This document shows positions 39,637 to 51,000 of a stretch of DNA of 64,000 nt, piece by piece (the stretch's first letter is position 1; every line of letters begins with the position of its first letter). The translations under genes and the position numbers were made by a program. Below the pieces are notes generated by a model. That model did not search any database. It saw only the letters and a program-made list of their open reading frames with translations, and had not been told where the DNA came from. Origin of the DNA: RGIG9608 sp045602425 (lineage in GTDB: Bacteria > Bacteroidota > Bacteroidia > Bacteroidales > Paludibacteraceae). Where the stretch lies: contig JAZSBO010000005.1 in assembly GCA_045602425.1 (NCBI GenBank), forward strand, positions 62,001-126,000, read 5' to 3'.

Positions 39637-40290
39637 ATGCAGATATACAACCTTTCAGAACAAAATTCTCTTTTAAATAATTTTTTGAAAGAAATTCGAG
39701 ACAAAAATATTCAAGCAGATTCAATGCGTTTTAGGCGGAACATGGAACGAATTGCCTATATTATGGCTTACGAAATCAGCAAAAAGTTAAATTATCAACC
39801 AGAAAAAATCCAAACACCATTAGCCGAAACCTCTATAAATACACCTATTGATAACGTTGTTGTAGCATCTATTCTTCGTGCAGGAGTCCCTTTTCATAAT
39901 GGTATATTAGATTTTTTTGACAAAGCAGAAAGTGCATTTATATCAGCTTATCGTAAATACAACTCAAATCATACTGATTTTGAAATTTTTGTAGAATATA
40001 TTGCTTCACCTTCTTTATCTGACAAGACATTAATTCTTTGCGATCCTATGTTAGCTACCGGTGGTTCTATGGAGTTGTCGTATAAAACTTTGTTAAGTAA
40101 AGGAAGCCCAAAAAATATTCACATAGCAAGTGTTATAGCAAGCCAAAAAGCCATTGAATTTGTACAGGAGAGCCTACCTGAAAACACTACAGTTTGGGTA
40201 GCAGCTATCGATCCTATTTTAAACGAAAGTTCGTATATAGTTCCAGGACTTGGCGATGCAGGAGACTTAGCTTTTGGCGAAAAACTTTGA
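39637..40290 (+). CDS. upp: Uracil phosphoribosyltransferase
   Basis: 217 aa. It makes UMP from uracil and PRPP (pyrimidine salvage). The PRPP loop is LILCDPMLATGGSM; the uracil-binding end contains YIVPGLGDAGDLAFG, as in the family. First gene of a seven-gene plus-strand run up to lepB with very small gaps. Confidence 0.94.
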   Translation: MQIYNLSEQNSLLNNFLKEIRDKNIQADSMRFRRNMERIAYIMAYEISKKLNYQPEKIQTPLAETSINTPIDNVVVASILRAGVPFHNGILDFFDKAESAFISAYRKYNSNHTDFEIFVEYIASPSLSDKTLILCDPMLATGGSMELSYKTLLSKGSPKNIHIASVIASQKAIEFVQESLPENTTVWVAAIDPILNESSYIVPGLGDAGDLAFGEKL

Positions 40291-40295
40291 TTTTT

Positions 40296-40925
40296 ATGCA
40301 ATCGACAATTGTTTTATCAACTACCTATTTAGGACCAGTGGAATATTATAGTAAAATATTTCACTACAAAACTATTGTCGAACAGTTTGAAAATTACACA
40401 AAGCAATCATATTTCAACCGTTGTCATATAGCTACACCAGAAGGCATTTTAGCCCTCAGTATTCCCATCGTAAAAGAATCAGGAAAAACTCTTATTCGGG
40501 ACATAAAAATATCCGAACATACGCCTTGGCAACGAACTCACTGGAGAGCTATAAAATCGGCATATAACACCACTCCATTTTTTGAGTATTATGCAGATGA
40601 TATATATCCTTTTTTTGAAGAAAAGTGGAAGTTTTTACTTGATTTTAATATCAATATGCAATCAAAAATTTTAGATATTTTAGGTATCGAAAACACTATA
40701 AATCTAACCAAGAGTTATCTTGACTCTTCTCGGTACAAAAAAGATTATAGGAATGTAATTCATCCTAAAAAATCTATTACTAACGAGGATTTTATAGCAA
40801 CAAATTATTATCAAGTATTTAAAAATAAGATAGGTTTTCTTCCTAATTTAAGTATAATAGATTTGCTTTTTAATATGGGAAATGAAGCAAGAATCATTTT
40901 AAAAAATTCTGAAAAAATAAACTAA
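40296..40925 (+). CDS. WbqC-like family protein
   Basis: 209 aa from the ATG at 40296; the longer frame overlaps upp and has no similarity before this Met. Conserved features are TTYLGPVEYYSKIF at the start, CHIATPEGILALSIPI, and the strong block HTPWQRTHWRAIKSAYNTTP followed by FFEYYADD. The family occurs near surface polysaccharide genes and is otherwise uncharacterised. It lies 5 bp after upp and 2 bp before ilvE. Confidence 0.87.
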   Translation: MQSTIVLSTTYLGPVEYYSKIFHYKTIVEQFENYTKQSYFNRCHIATPEGILALSIPIVKESGKTLIRDIKISEHTPWQRTHWRAIKSAYNTTPFFEYYADDIYPFFEEKWKFLLDFNINMQSKILDILGIENTINLTKSYLDSSRYKKDYRNVIHPKKSITNEDFIATNYYQVFKNKIGFLPNLSIIDLLFNMGNEARIILKNSEKIN

Positions 40926-40927
40926 CT

Positions 40928-41947
40928 ATGGAAAAATTAGATTGGTCAAATTTAGGATTTGGATATAGAAAAACAGATTATAACGTACGTATTTACTATC
41001 GTAATGGGGAATGGGGCAATACTGAAGTTTGTAGCGAAGAGACTATTCCTTTACATATGGCCGCCACCTGTTTACACTATGGGCAAGAGTGTTTCGAAGG
41101 TCTTAAAGCTTTTCGTGGTAAAGATGGTAAAATCAGAGTCTTCAGAATAGAAGAAAATGCTCAACGAATGCAAAATACTTGCCGTGGCATTTTGATGGCA
41201 GAACTACCAACAGAGAGATTCAAAGAGGCTATCTGTAAAGTAATAAAACTCAACGAACGCTTTGTTCCTCCATACGAAAGCGGAGCATCTCTCTATATTC
41301 GTCCATTGCTCATTGGTACAGGAGCACAAGTAGGCGTTCACCCTGCTAATGAATATCTTTTTATTGTTTTTGTTACCCCTGTAGGCCCTTATTTCAAAGG
41401 AGGATTTTCGGCAAATCCTTATGTTATCATCCGTGAATATGACCGTGCAGCCCCTCTTGGAACAGGCTGTTTCAAAGTAGGAGGAAATTATGCAGCAAGT
41501 TTAAGAGCAAATAAAAAAGCTCACGATTTAGGTTATAGTTGCGAATTCTATCTTGATGCTAAAGAGAAAAAATACATTGACGAAGCTGGAGCAGCAAACT
41601 TTTTCGGCATCAAAAACAATACTTATATCACACCACAATCAAGCTCCATATTACCATCTATCACCAACAAAAGTTTAATACAATTGGCAGAAGATATGGG
41701 GATGAAAGTCGAACGTCGTCCTATTTTGGAAGAAGAATTAGAAACGTTCGAAGAAGCTGGAGCTTGCGGAACAGCTGCAGTTATTAGTCCTATCGAACGC
41801 ATTGACGATTTGGAAAACAACAAATCGTACGTCATTGCAAAAGATGGGAAACCTGGACCAATCAGCGAAAAACTATATAACAAACTGCGTGCTATTCAGT
41901 ATGGCGACGAACCCGACACACACGGTTGGGTTACAATTGTAGAATAA
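40928..41947 (+). CDS. ilvE: Branched-chain amino acid aminotransferase
   Basis: 339 aa, fold-type IV PLP enzyme. The PLP Lys is in GTGCFKVGGNYAAS. CFEGLKAFRGKDGKIRVFR near the start, SGASLYIRPLLIGTGAQVGV in the middle and DEAGAANFFGIK are family marks. It interconverts Leu, Ile and Val with their 2-oxo acids. The C-terminal EEAGACGTAAVISPIERI is also typical of the long (type II) form found in Bacteroidota. Confidence 0.95.
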   Translation: MEKLDWSNLGFGYRKTDYNVRIYYRNGEWGNTEVCSEETIPLHMAATCLHYGQECFEGLKAFRGKDGKIRVFRIEENAQRMQNTCRGILMAELPTERFKEAICKVIKLNERFVPPYESGASLYIRPLLIGTGAQVGVHPANEYLFIVFVTPVGPYFKGGFSANPYVIIREYDRAAPLGTGCFKVGGNYAASLRANKKAHDLGYSCEFYLDAKEKKYIDEAGAANFFGIKNNTYITPQSSSILPSITNKSLIQLAEDMGMKVERRPILEEELETFEEAGACGTAAVISPIERIDDLENNKSYVIAKDGKPGPISEKLYNKLRAIQYGDEPDTHGWVTIVE

Positions 41948-41954
41948 TAACTGA

Positions 41955-42551
41955 ATGAAACAAACACTCCACATATTTTTTATATCGTTAGTTTTAAGCA
42001 CACTTACAACATCTATAAAAGCAGAAACTGCAATAAAACTAAATGCTGTTTATGTATGTGGAGGCGTACTGAATCCTGCTGTTGAAATAGCCGTTCACAA
42101 GAATTTTACCATTCAATTAGAAGGTGTGGCATCTTTTTACCAATCACTCTCATTGGGTAAAAAAATAAAAGACATGCCACTTCTTCTTGGATTAGGATTT
42201 GCTGAAGCACATTGGTTTCCAAAGGAGAGTTTCAAGGGATTTTATTGCGGACCTACCATTGGATATGGTATTTTCAAAATGCAAAAATACAATTATTGGG
42301 GAACAGATAAATTTCAACATGGAACTGCACTTTTTCTTGGTGCTGTAATTGGTTATCAATGGCAAGTAAAAAAATGGTCGTTCGACCTTTTTGCTGGAGG
42401 AGGTTGGATTCATAGTATATATGAGGGTTACAAACCCGATGGGAATGGGAATTTTCAACGTTATGATTTAGAGGAATTTACAGGAAAATACAACAAAAGT
42501 GCTGAATGGTTGCCTTTTAAGGCGGGTTTAATGATTGGTTATAGACTTTGA
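41955..42551 (+). CDS. DUF3575 family outer-membrane-type protein
   Basis: 198 aa. Signal peptide 1-23 (ends IKA). The rest alternates in a beta-barrel pattern (FTIQLEGVASFYQSLSL, GFYCGPTIGYGIFKMQKYNY, WSFDLFAGGGWIHSIYEGY) and ends in GLMIGYRL. Known only as DUF3575, present in many Bacteroidales; some members lie in fimbria-related loci, but no fimbrial gene is seen here. 7 bp after ilvE and 3 bp before aroB. Confidence 0.82.
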   Translation: MKQTLHIFFISLVLSTLTTSIKAETAIKLNAVYVCGGVLNPAVEIAVHKNFTIQLEGVASFYQSLSLGKKIKDMPLLLGLGFAEAHWFPKESFKGFYCGPTIGYGIFKMQKYNYWGTDKFQHGTALFLGAVIGYQWQVKKWSFDLFAGGGWIHSIYEGYKPDGNGNFQRYDLEEFTGKYNKSAEWLPFKAGLMIGYRL

Positions 42552-42554
42552 CAA

Positions 42555-43604
42555 ATGAAAACCATTTTTTCAAAAGACATAGAACTTGATTTGACAAGCT
42601 GTATTAACAAAATTGCAGCCGACAAAGTTTTTATTCTTACCGACGACAATACACAACAACATTGCTTACCTAAGATAAAAAGCATTGTTGAAAGTTGTTG
42701 TGCCGACGTTATTACAATCTCTTCTGGCGACGATAACAAAAACCTTACCTCACTTGCTCAGGTGTGGGAATACTTGACGAAAAACAATGCATCTCGCAAA
42801 AGTTTGCTTATAAATATTGGTGGCGGAATGATTACCGATTTAGGAGGTTTTGCTGCATCTACATTCAAGCGTGGCATCCGTTACATCAACATTCCGACAA
42901 CACTTCTTTCTGTAGTAGATGCAGCAACTGGAGGAAAAACAGGCATAAATTTTTGTGGATTAAAAAACGAAATCGGAATTATAAATCCTGCAGAATTTGT
43001 ATTGATAAATGTCGATTTTTTCGAAACTTTAGACGAGAACAATCTCTTATCGGGTTTTGCTGAGATGATTAAACATGCTTTGATTTCCAACAACAAAAAT
43101 TGGAAAAACATCCTCCGTTTTGATTTAGAAAGTTTTAATCTTAATGAATTAAAATCTCTTTTGAAAGATTCACTGCAAGTAAAAGAAGATATTGTCGCCA
43201 AAGACCCCAAAGAGGAAAATTTGCGTAAGGCATTGAATTTCGGGCACACGTTTGGTCATGCGTTTGAGAGTCTTTCGTATGAGCAGCAAAAACCTGCACT
43301 ACACGGATTTGCTGTTGCGTGGGGAATGTTGTGCGAACTATATCTTTCACATGCAAAACTCTCTTTTCCAAAGGAAATCTTGCTCACTTATAGACAAATA
43401 CTAAAAGATTTCTATGGATTTTATACCATAAATTGCAAAGATTACGAACGAATTTTTGAACTGATGACACACGACAAAAAGAATGAATCATCGAAAATCA
43501 ATTTTACATTACTTTCAAATATCGGAGAAATAAAAATTAACCAAACTGCTACTAAAGATGAAATTTTTGAAGTTCTTGATTTTTATCGCGAAGTAGCACC
43601 TTAA
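42555..43604 (+). CDS. aroB: 3-dehydroquinate synthase
   Basis: 349 aa. The second step of the shikimate pathway. The NAD-binding region GGGMITDLGGFAASTFKRG, the substrate loop PTTLLSVVDAATGGKTGIN, and the metal-site His in ALNFGHTFGHAFE are all present. It lies within the upp-lepB run. Confidence 0.95.
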   Translation: MKTIFSKDIELDLTSCINKIAADKVFILTDDNTQQHCLPKIKSIVESCCADVITISSGDDNKNLTSLAQVWEYLTKNNASRKSLLINIGGGMITDLGGFAASTFKRGIRYINIPTTLLSVVDAATGGKTGINFCGLKNEIGIINPAEFVLINVDFFETLDENNLLSGFAEMIKHALISNNKNWKNILRFDLESFNLNELKSLLKDSLQVKEDIVAKDPKEENLRKALNFGHTFGHAFESLSYEQQKPALHGFAVAWGMLCELYLSHAKLSFPKEILLTYRQILKDFYGFYTINCKDYERIFELMTHDKKNESSKINFTLLSNIGEIKINQTATKDEIFEVLDFYREVAP

Positions 43605-43618
43605 ATATTTATAACATT

Positions 43619-44335
43619 ATGAAAATAGCACTTATAGGATATGGGAAAATGGGCAAAATTATTGAAAGAATTGCCCTTGAACGCGGACACGAAATTGTTT
43701 GTAAAATAGACATCGACAATCAACACGACTTCAAATCCGAAGCATTTGCTTCTGCCGATGTTGCCATTGAGTTTACTGCCCCAAGCGTGGCCATCGCTAA
43801 CTATCGTAAAGCTTGGGAAGCAGGAGTTGCTGTGGTTTCTGGAACCACAGGATGGAACGCTCAAATGCCTGAAATAAAAGCAGAAATTGAGAAAAATAAT
43901 TATACACTTTTTTGGGCATCAAACTTCAGTCTTGGCGTAAATATCTTTTTTGAGTTAAACAAGCATTTGGCAAAAATCATGAATAACTTCCCAGCTTATG
44001 ATGCAAAAATGACAGAAACTCATCACATTCACAAACTCGATGCTCCAAGCGGAACAGCGGTAACTTTAGCCGAAGAGATTTTAGAAAACATCGAACGCAA
44101 ATCGGAATGGGTTTTGGGAGAAAGCAACGCAGAGAATCAACTTTCGATAGAAGCCATTAGAGAAGGTGAAGTTGCTGGAATTCACACTATAAAATATCAA
44201 AGCGAAGCTGATTTTATAGAAATCACTCATCACGCCTACAATCGTGAAGGATTTGCTCTTGGAGCCGTTCTTGCTGCCGAATTTACTTGTGGGAAAAAAG
44301 GTTTCTTAGGAATGAACGATATGCTTAAATTTTAA
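43619..44335 (+). CDS. dapB: 4-hydroxy-tetrahydrodipicolinate reductase
   Basis: 238 aa. An NAD(P)H-dependent step to lysine and meso-diaminopimelate for peptidoglycan. The nucleotide site is IALIGYGKMGKIIE; the catalytic region is ETHHIHKLDAPSGTAVTLAE with the conserved His and Lys. Direct linkage to lepB (3 bp) is common in Bacteroidales. Confidence 0.96.
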   Translation: MKIALIGYGKMGKIIERIALERGHEIVCKIDIDNQHDFKSEAFASADVAIEFTAPSVAIANYRKAWEAGVAVVSGTTGWNAQMPEIKAEIEKNNYTLFWASNFSLGVNIFFELNKHLAKIMNNFPAYDAKMTETHHIHKLDAPSGTAVTLAEEILENIERKSEWVLGESNAENQLSIEAIREGEVAGIHTIKYQSEADFIEITHHAYNREGFALGAVLAAEFTCGKKGFLGMNDMLKF

Positions 44336-44338
44336 GAA

Positions 44339-45733
44339 ATGAAAAATATCTTTGATAAAATAAAACAAGCAACACTTAAAGATTGGATTAAAGCATCGTT
44401 TTGGTGCATCATATATATCCTTTTTATTATTTGGGTTGGAAATTTTTGGTGGATGTTTTTACTCCCTTTATTTTTCGATGCATTTATTACGAGAATTATT
44501 CCTTGGGATTTTTGGAAAAGTACAAAAAACAAAACACTTTATACTATTTTCAGTTGGATTGATGCCATTGTTTTTGCTTTAATTGTAGTCTATTTTGTAA
44601 ATAATTATCTTTTTCAGAATTACAAAATTCCTACTTCATCGCTTGAAAAAACACTTTTGGTTGGCGACCATCTATTTGTTAGCAAAGCAGCTTACGGGCC
44701 TCGTGTTCCAATTACACCGTTTTCTATGCCTCTTATGCAACATACCATTCCAGGCACAGATATAAAATCTTATTTCGAAAAACCACAGTGGGAATACCGA
44801 CGGCTAAAAGGACTCACAACAATTCAACGCAACGACATTGTTGTATTCAACTTTCCAGCTGGAGACACTGTTGCTACAAACTGCCCAAATCCTGATTTTT
44901 ATACACTTTGCGATATCTATGGAAGAGAAAACATTATTAACAACCAACAAAACTTTGGCAAAATTGTTTATCGTCCGATTGACCATCGCGAATGTTATGT
45001 AAAACGTTGCGTCGCCGTTGCAGGGGATACATTACAAATAGTTGATAATCAAATATTCATCAACAATAAAAAAGCTAAAAATTTTGAAGGAATTCAGCAC
45101 AATTATTTTATTCAAACTACAGGTCAAAAGCTTACTGCAGATTTTTTTGACAAATACAATATCAGTAAAGATGATAGAATTTTTATACATAAAAATTCGT
45201 TACAAAATATTGTTGGGTTAGGATTGGATATCGAACTACCAACCTACCATGTACCTATGACAATGGCTACGGCTAAAGAAATAAAAGCATTACCTTACAT
45301 AAAAGTAATACTTACAGAACCAGACATTTTTGGTGGCAAAGTTTATCCTCTAAACAACACTTTTAATTGGACTCGTGACAACTACGGACCAATTTTTATC
45401 CCTAAAAAAGGTTCTACTATCATACTTAACGATAGCACTTTAGCCATCTATAAACGTGCTATAGAAAACTATGAAGGAAACAGTATTTCTATTAAAAATA
45501 ATGCCATTCTTATCAATGGAGAACCCCGTAGTGAATACACTTTTAAGATGGATTATTACTGGATGATGGGCGATAACCGTCACAAATCATCCGACTCTCG
45601 CTATTGGGGATTAGTACCAGAAGATCACATTATAGGTCGCCCTGTATTTATTTGGCTTTCTTTGGACAAAGACAAAGGATTGTTTGATGGGAAAATCCGT
45701 TGGGATAGATTTTTCAAAAATGCTATGCGATAA
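44339..45733 (+). CDS. lepB: Signal peptidase I
   Basis: 464 aa. The membrane enzyme removes signal peptides. Hydrophobic segments lie near residues 15-48 and 62-85. The Ser of the dyad is in NYKIPTSSLEKTLLVGDHLF, the Lys in YVKRCVAVAGD, and the C-terminal box is MMGDNRHKSSDSRYWG. Long insertions between boxes make it larger than the E. coli enzyme, as is usual in Bacteroidota. Confidence 0.95.
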   Translation: MKNIFDKIKQATLKDWIKASFWCIIYILFIIWVGNFWWMFLLPLFFDAFITRIIPWDFWKSTKNKTLYTIFSWIDAIVFALIVVYFVNNYLFQNYKIPTSSLEKTLLVGDHLFVSKAAYGPRVPITPFSMPLMQHTIPGTDIKSYFEKPQWEYRRLKGLTTIQRNDIVVFNFPAGDTVATNCPNPDFYTLCDIYGRENIINNQQNFGKIVYRPIDHRECYVKRCVAVAGDTLQIVDNQIFINNKKAKNFEGIQHNYFIQTTGQKLTADFFDKYNISKDDRIFIHKNSLQNIVGLGLDIELPTYHVPMTMATAKEIKALPYIKVILTEPDIFGGKVYPLNNTFNWTRDNYGPIFIPKKGSTIILNDSTLAIYKRAIENYEGNSISIKNNAILINGEPRSEYTFKMDYYWMMGDNRHKSSDSRYWGLVPEDHIIGRPVFIWLSLDKDKGLFDGKIRWDRFFKNAMR

Positions 45734-45737
45734 CGTA

Positions 45738-46310
45738 TTATTTTCGATGATCATTTACTTTTGTACGAATTTCTTCTATTGACATATCTAATTCATCTGT
45801 TTCAAAGTAGATCTTTTCTTCTGGTAGTATTTTTATCGTTTCGGTATTAAAATTCCAACCAATAGAAAAGAAAAAGTCGTCTTCTATAAGTTGCTTTGCC
45901 AAAATAGGATTTCCACGAAATCCATGAAGAATCCAACGTTGTTTGGGGTGATATTTTCGCTTCAAAAGTTGCAACTCATTATATGCCGCCACACAATGTA
46001 AAATAAGTGGTTTTTCATATTCTTCCGACAAACGAATATGGTTTTCCAATGATAAAATCTGCAAATTAAATGGAGATGAACAACGTTTATCTAAACCCGT
46101 CTCGCCTATAGCATACACTTGTTTATTACCAACAATTGTCGACAACAATTCTAAATTCTCCTTTAAAGAAGATTGCTTCACATCCCAAGGATGAATTCCT
46201 ACCGATACAAGTTGTTGAGGATATTTTTTTGAAAAAGCACTCCATTCTTTTGGTAAAATATTATGAATAACATTTTCCCCAAAATTTTTATGAGAATGCA
46301 CATCTAACAT
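45738..46310 (-). CDS. TatD-family metal-dependent hydrolase (short form)
   Basis: 190 aa from the ATG at 46310; the frame runs to 46376, but that part overlaps the barrel gene. Metal ligands follow the TatD order: DVHSHKN (HxH), AIGETGLDK (Glu), LILHC (His), ILHGF (His) and FETDELD (Asp). TatD proteins are Mg-dependent DNases or related hydrolases. At 190 aa it is shorter than the usual 250-260 aa, a reduced form seen in Bacteroidales. Convergent with lepB. Confidence 0.87.
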   Translation of the reverse strand: MLDVHSHKNFGENVIHNILPKEWSAFSKKYPQQLVSVGIHPWDVKQSSLKENLELLSTIVGNKQVYAIGETGLDKRCSSPFNLQILSLENHIRLSEEYEKPLILHCVAAYNELQLLKRKYHPKQRWILHGFRGNPILAKQLIEDDFFFSIGWNFNTETIKILPEEKIYFETDELDMSIEEIRTKVNDHRK

Positions 46311-46318
46311 TCGTACTT

Positions 46319-48022
46319 CTAAAACGCAAAAATAACACCTGCCATTACCGAGCCAAGTACATCGTAACCATACCAATTTTGATATCGAACAGATGGAATC
46401 ATACCTAATAAGTTATCAACTTTCAGGAAAGCTGTTAACCAATTATTATATGTATATGATGCAGAAACATTTAAATCGTGAATATCTCGCAAACGAAAAT
46501 CCTTTGTTGGCAAAGAAGCCATCCGTTTAGCAGCTAAATAATAATTTGCTGACACACGAACATCTTTTGTGATATTAACATTTCCTCCTACCGTAATTTC
46601 ACAAATAGGTTTATACCACGCATAAGCTTCTTTCGTATCTTTCATTTTGTACCAACCATTGTATTGACCTTTTAAGAATATATCAAAACGATCTTTATAA
46701 TTGTATTTCAAATGTACTCCTACATTCAAGGCTTGCCAATTAGCACCAATTATATCAAACGTATTAGAGAAAGTACCCGTTTGTTCATAAGTCTGATTCA
46801 CAAAGAAATGCTGCCCTAATAGAATTTTATAACGAACAAACGCATCTACAAACAAATGACTTACAGGTTTTATCTTAAAACCGAAATAGGCATCAAGAGG
46901 CGTATAAACATCCATTTTATTCTGATTCACACTTAAATACCAGTTTTCAGCATACAATGCACGCAGCGAATTCAATTCGTAATTACCCGTTACCCCCAAA
47001 TAAAAAGAAACAACTTTAGGATTGATAAAATATTCTATTTCGACATCAGGAGCAACATTCACTAAACGTCCTCTATTTATTGCAAAAAAAGATTTTAATC
47101 CGATACGTAAATGATAATCATCTCTTTTTATATTAAACTTCGGCGAAAATTCGATAACAGACGATACTTCTTGCAATGAATCTTGATATTCTTTCGATTT
47201 CGAATACAACAAATTTTCTACTCCTAACTTAAACGATAAACTATTTTTTGAAATCGGTATATCAAATTCTGTTTTTACATCAACTTGATGCTCAGAAAAT
47301 TGAGAAGGGATATTAAACAAATAATATGCAGCTTGTACGTCATAATAGAAATTAGAATTTGGCAGTGCCTTGTAACCAATATTGAAATCTATATTATTAA
47401 ATCGATCGTAACGTTGTTTTTTTGCAGGGTTTTCCACAAATTCTGTTGTACCATAGTAATTAAATGCTCTATTACGATACGAGAGATTTGAATACAATTC
47501 TGACGAAGAAAAATCTTTCTGAAAATTCAAATTCGCTTTTGTATCGAAATATTGTTGATGTAACCACGTTTGAGTATTATTTTTTACACTAAATTCTTTC
47601 TTTTTCCCATTCCACCAAAGACCATCATGATCAATACTGAAATTCAACTTACAATCTGAAGCGTTAATAATAGGATAAGCAAAATCAATCTCCCAATTCA
47701 ACGGAACAGCTATCGCCAACTTAGCATATCCTTTTTTATAGTTCGCACGGTTCATCACTGTTAAAGGAGCTTGTGGGATAGTTACTGAAGGTGATTTCAA
47801 ATATAGCGGACTATCATATTGCGAATAAACAACCTCTTTTTTTTCAAATTCGGGTTCAGAAATCACTAAATTCTGATTTACCTTCTTCGCATCCATTATT
47901 ATGGGGTTATATTCTCGCTCTATTGTAACATCACGAGTCACTTTAGTTGTATCATTTTGCGTTTGAGCAAAAAGCATAGATGATATCAACAAAAAAACAT
48001 TAAAAAGAACTATTTTTTTCAT
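46319..48022 (-). CDS. Outer-membrane beta-barrel protein (TonB-receptor-like barrel without plug)
   Basis: 567 aa. Signal peptide 1-19 (ends LFA). A short periplasmic N-terminus (RDVTIEREYNPIIMDAKKVN) is followed by about 450 residues of alternating aromatic/polar strands with periplasmic turns, ending in VLGSVMAGVIFAF with a terminal Phe as in outer-membrane barrels. There is no plug domain or clear TonB box. It follows the large TPR protein gene by 12 bp; the pair probably works together at the envelope. The ligand is unknown. Confidence 0.82.
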   Translation of the reverse strand: MKKIVLFNVFLLISSMLFAQTQNDTTKVTRDVTIEREYNPIIMDAKKVNQNLVISEPEFEKKEVVYSQYDSPLYLKSPSVTIPQAPLTVMNRANYKKGYAKLAIAVPLNWEIDFAYPIINASDCKLNFSIDHDGLWWNGKKKEFSVKNNTQTWLHQQYFDTKANLNFQKDFSSSELYSNLSYRNRAFNYYGTTEFVENPAKKQRYDRFNNIDFNIGYKALPNSNFYYDVQAAYYLFNIPSQFSEHQVDVKTEFDIPISKNSLSFKLGVENLLYSKSKEYQDSLQEVSSVIEFSPKFNIKRDDYHLRIGLKSFFAINRGRLVNVAPDVEIEYFINPKVVSFYLGVTGNYELNSLRALYAENWYLSVNQNKMDVYTPLDAYFGFKIKPVSHLFVDAFVRYKILLGQHFFVNQTYEQTGTFSNTFDIIGANWQALNVGVHLKYNYKDRFDIFLKGQYNGWYKMKDTKEAYAWYKPICEITVGGNVNITKDVRVSANYYLAAKRMASLPTKDFRLRDIHDLNVSASYTYNNWLTAFLKVDNLLGMIPSVRYQNWYGYDVLGSVMAGVIFAF

Positions 48023-48034
48023 CGCTTTAAGGTT

Positions 48035-51000
48035 TTATTCTTCTGATTGAGTTTTCTCTCGAGCTATAATTTTATCTAACCTATCTTTTATCAAATCTTG
48101 TATAGAATCTTGTGTTGTATAATTATCGCGTAAACTGATTAAATATTGCTTTGCCTGAAAATCATCATCTTGTGCTACGTAAATATCCGACAACAAAATA
48201 AAGCCTCTTGCCAACCAATATTGATATGGTGTATTTTTACTGATAAAATCAAAAATTTCCTCTTCCGATTTCTTGTAATCGCCTTGTAAATAGAGATACT
48301 CTGCATATAAAAATTTTGCTTCAGCACCTATTTCTTGCAACAAATCGTCTGATAGCAATTTTAAGTCTTCTTGCGATTCAGACCTTCGTTCCAAAGCAAT
48401 CAAAGCTTTTGCACGATTATAACGTGCCTCTCGCTCTAAACTTAAATCAGAAATATCTGTTTTTAAGATTTCATTCGCAATGTTTAATGTTGTTTCGTGT
48501 TCGTTCAGCAAGTAACTACAACGCAAAATACCTAAACGTGCAATATTACGATTCTCCGCATTGCTTGCTGCCAACTGAAGTTGTTTAAAATATTTCAACG
48601 ATACATCATAATTCTTCTCATTATAAGTAATTTCAGCTGCACGAATCAACACCTCTTCCATATACTTATTTCCATCTAAAAGAACTAATACTTCGTACTC
48701 ACTTAAAGCCTTTTTGTATTGCTCTGTCTGATAATAACTATCTGCTAAATAATAACGTGCGGTAATACAATTACCAGCATTTCCAGAACTACAATATTGC
48801 GTCAAATATTGTTGTAAACTCGAAATCGCATTATTATATTCACCTTTGATATAGATACGTTCAGCTGCAACAAAATTCAAAGAATCGCTTCTACTATCAG
48901 GCATTACTGCAACATAATTTTTACCTAAGCTTTTACAATATTCGAGGAACGCTGGCACATCATTTGTTTCTACATGTAGAGATTCTAAACTTTCAAAAGC
49001 CATTCGTGCCTCATCGCTTCCTTTATAACGCTCTATCACATTCCGATAAGCAGTCTTTGCTTGTTCATAATCTGCCATATTAAAATAAAGCATTCCTATC
49101 TCAAGAGAAGCCTTACGGGCTAAAGCACTTTTAGGATATTTTTTCAAAACATCTTCGTAGGTGGTTATTGCTTTTTTATTTTCTTCAAGTAAAACATACG
49201 AACGCCCAATCTCATAAAGAGCATTGCTACAATAGTCTGAATTTGGCATTGTTTGTAGTAATTTTTCGAGTAATGTTATTTTATTTGAATATTTTTTTTG
49301 CAAACCAAATATAAACGCATTTTGGAAAAGAGCATAATCAGCATCTTTAGCATTATTGTCTATCACTTTAGAATAATAATTACGTGCTACAGTGAAGTTT
49401 CTCACATAGAAATTGCAATCTCCTAAACGATTTAATGCGTCCCAATAAGCTATATTGGATTCATTTGACACACTTTTCTTTAAAAACTTCTCAAACCATA
49501 GCTGTGCGTCAGCATATTTCTTCTCTGAAAAATAAGTGTAACCAATCCCATAATAAGCATCTGCTAACAAGGCTTCATCTTTTTTATTTACTTTTTCTAC
49601 AAATTTTTGATAATCAGCACGAGCATCCTTATATTTCTTTATACGATAATTAGACTCTCCACGCCAAAGAAAGGCTTGTGATGAAAAAGATTTAGGAGTT
49701 GCTTCTTCTATTGAAGCGGTAAACATTTTTACCGCATTTTTAAAATCAGATTTTGCAAAAGCCTGTGTTCCTAACTGAAACAACACGTACTCTTTCACCT
49801 CTTTCATTCTTGGAGTAAGAACTTTCATTTTCAAAATCGACTGATAAGCCGAAGCATAGTTTTTGTTTGCCAAAAACACTGCAACCACATGATCATATAT
49901 CGTATCAATATATTTCGATTGCGGAAATTCCTCAACAAATCGTTCTAATGCCGAAAGCGATTCACCAAAAGCAGCCGATGTTTCATACGACGCAAGAGCA
50001 TAATTGTAAAGAGCCTCCTCTTTCACATTTATATTAAAATCCATTTTAGAAGCCGACTCAAACGCTAATTTTGCTTTATTTTTTTGATCAAGATTCAAAT
50101 AACAATATCCTAAATATAAATATGCATTTTGAGCAATAGAATCAGATAATGAAGTTACTTTCGACAAATAAGTTTCTGACGTTTTGCTGTCATTAGTTTT
50201 AAAACACGAAACACCAAGCATATAACTCGCGTTACGTTGTATTTTTTTCGATAAGACCTCATGCTTTTTCAAATATGTAACAGCTTCTGAATACTTTTCT
50301 CCACGATACGCACATTCACCCATTATTTTATATATCTCCGAATTATTAGGATTGTTTGGATTCTTCTCTAAAACAAGCTTCCCATGCTCCAAAGATTTTT
50401 CATATTCACTCTCATCATAATAGATTTGAACAACATAGTAAGGAACTACATCGGCATACTCATCTAATTGCTCTAAAGCGAGAAAACCTTTTAATGCAGC
50501 GGCATTATTTTTCTGAAGATATTCGATATACGAATAATAATATAATGCGGTTTGACTAAATTCATTTTTTTCATTCGACAATGTCTTAAATATTGCTTTT
50601 GCTTCAGTATATTTTTTCATCTCAAGCAAACAATATGCTTTTGTAAACAAATACTCACGAGCTTCTTGACTGTTTAACTCCTTATCGTTCACATTCTGAT
50701 AATAACGCAATGCATATTTGTATTTTTTCTCTTCATACCGCAAACGCCCAAGCATAAAATTAGCACGACTCAAATATGGTGAATTAGGATAATTCACAAC
50801 ATAATTTTCAAGTAACAAAAAGGCTCGTTCTTGTTTCAATATATAAGAAATTGCTGCAACATAAAATTCGGCATCCTGTACCATTCCACGTTGCAAGGTA
50901 TTAGTATTTGTACTTAAAAAACGTTCGAAACAACTTTGCGAAGCCGTATATTTTCGTTGTGAATACAAGTCGTAACCTTCATAATAAAGTTCATCAGCAT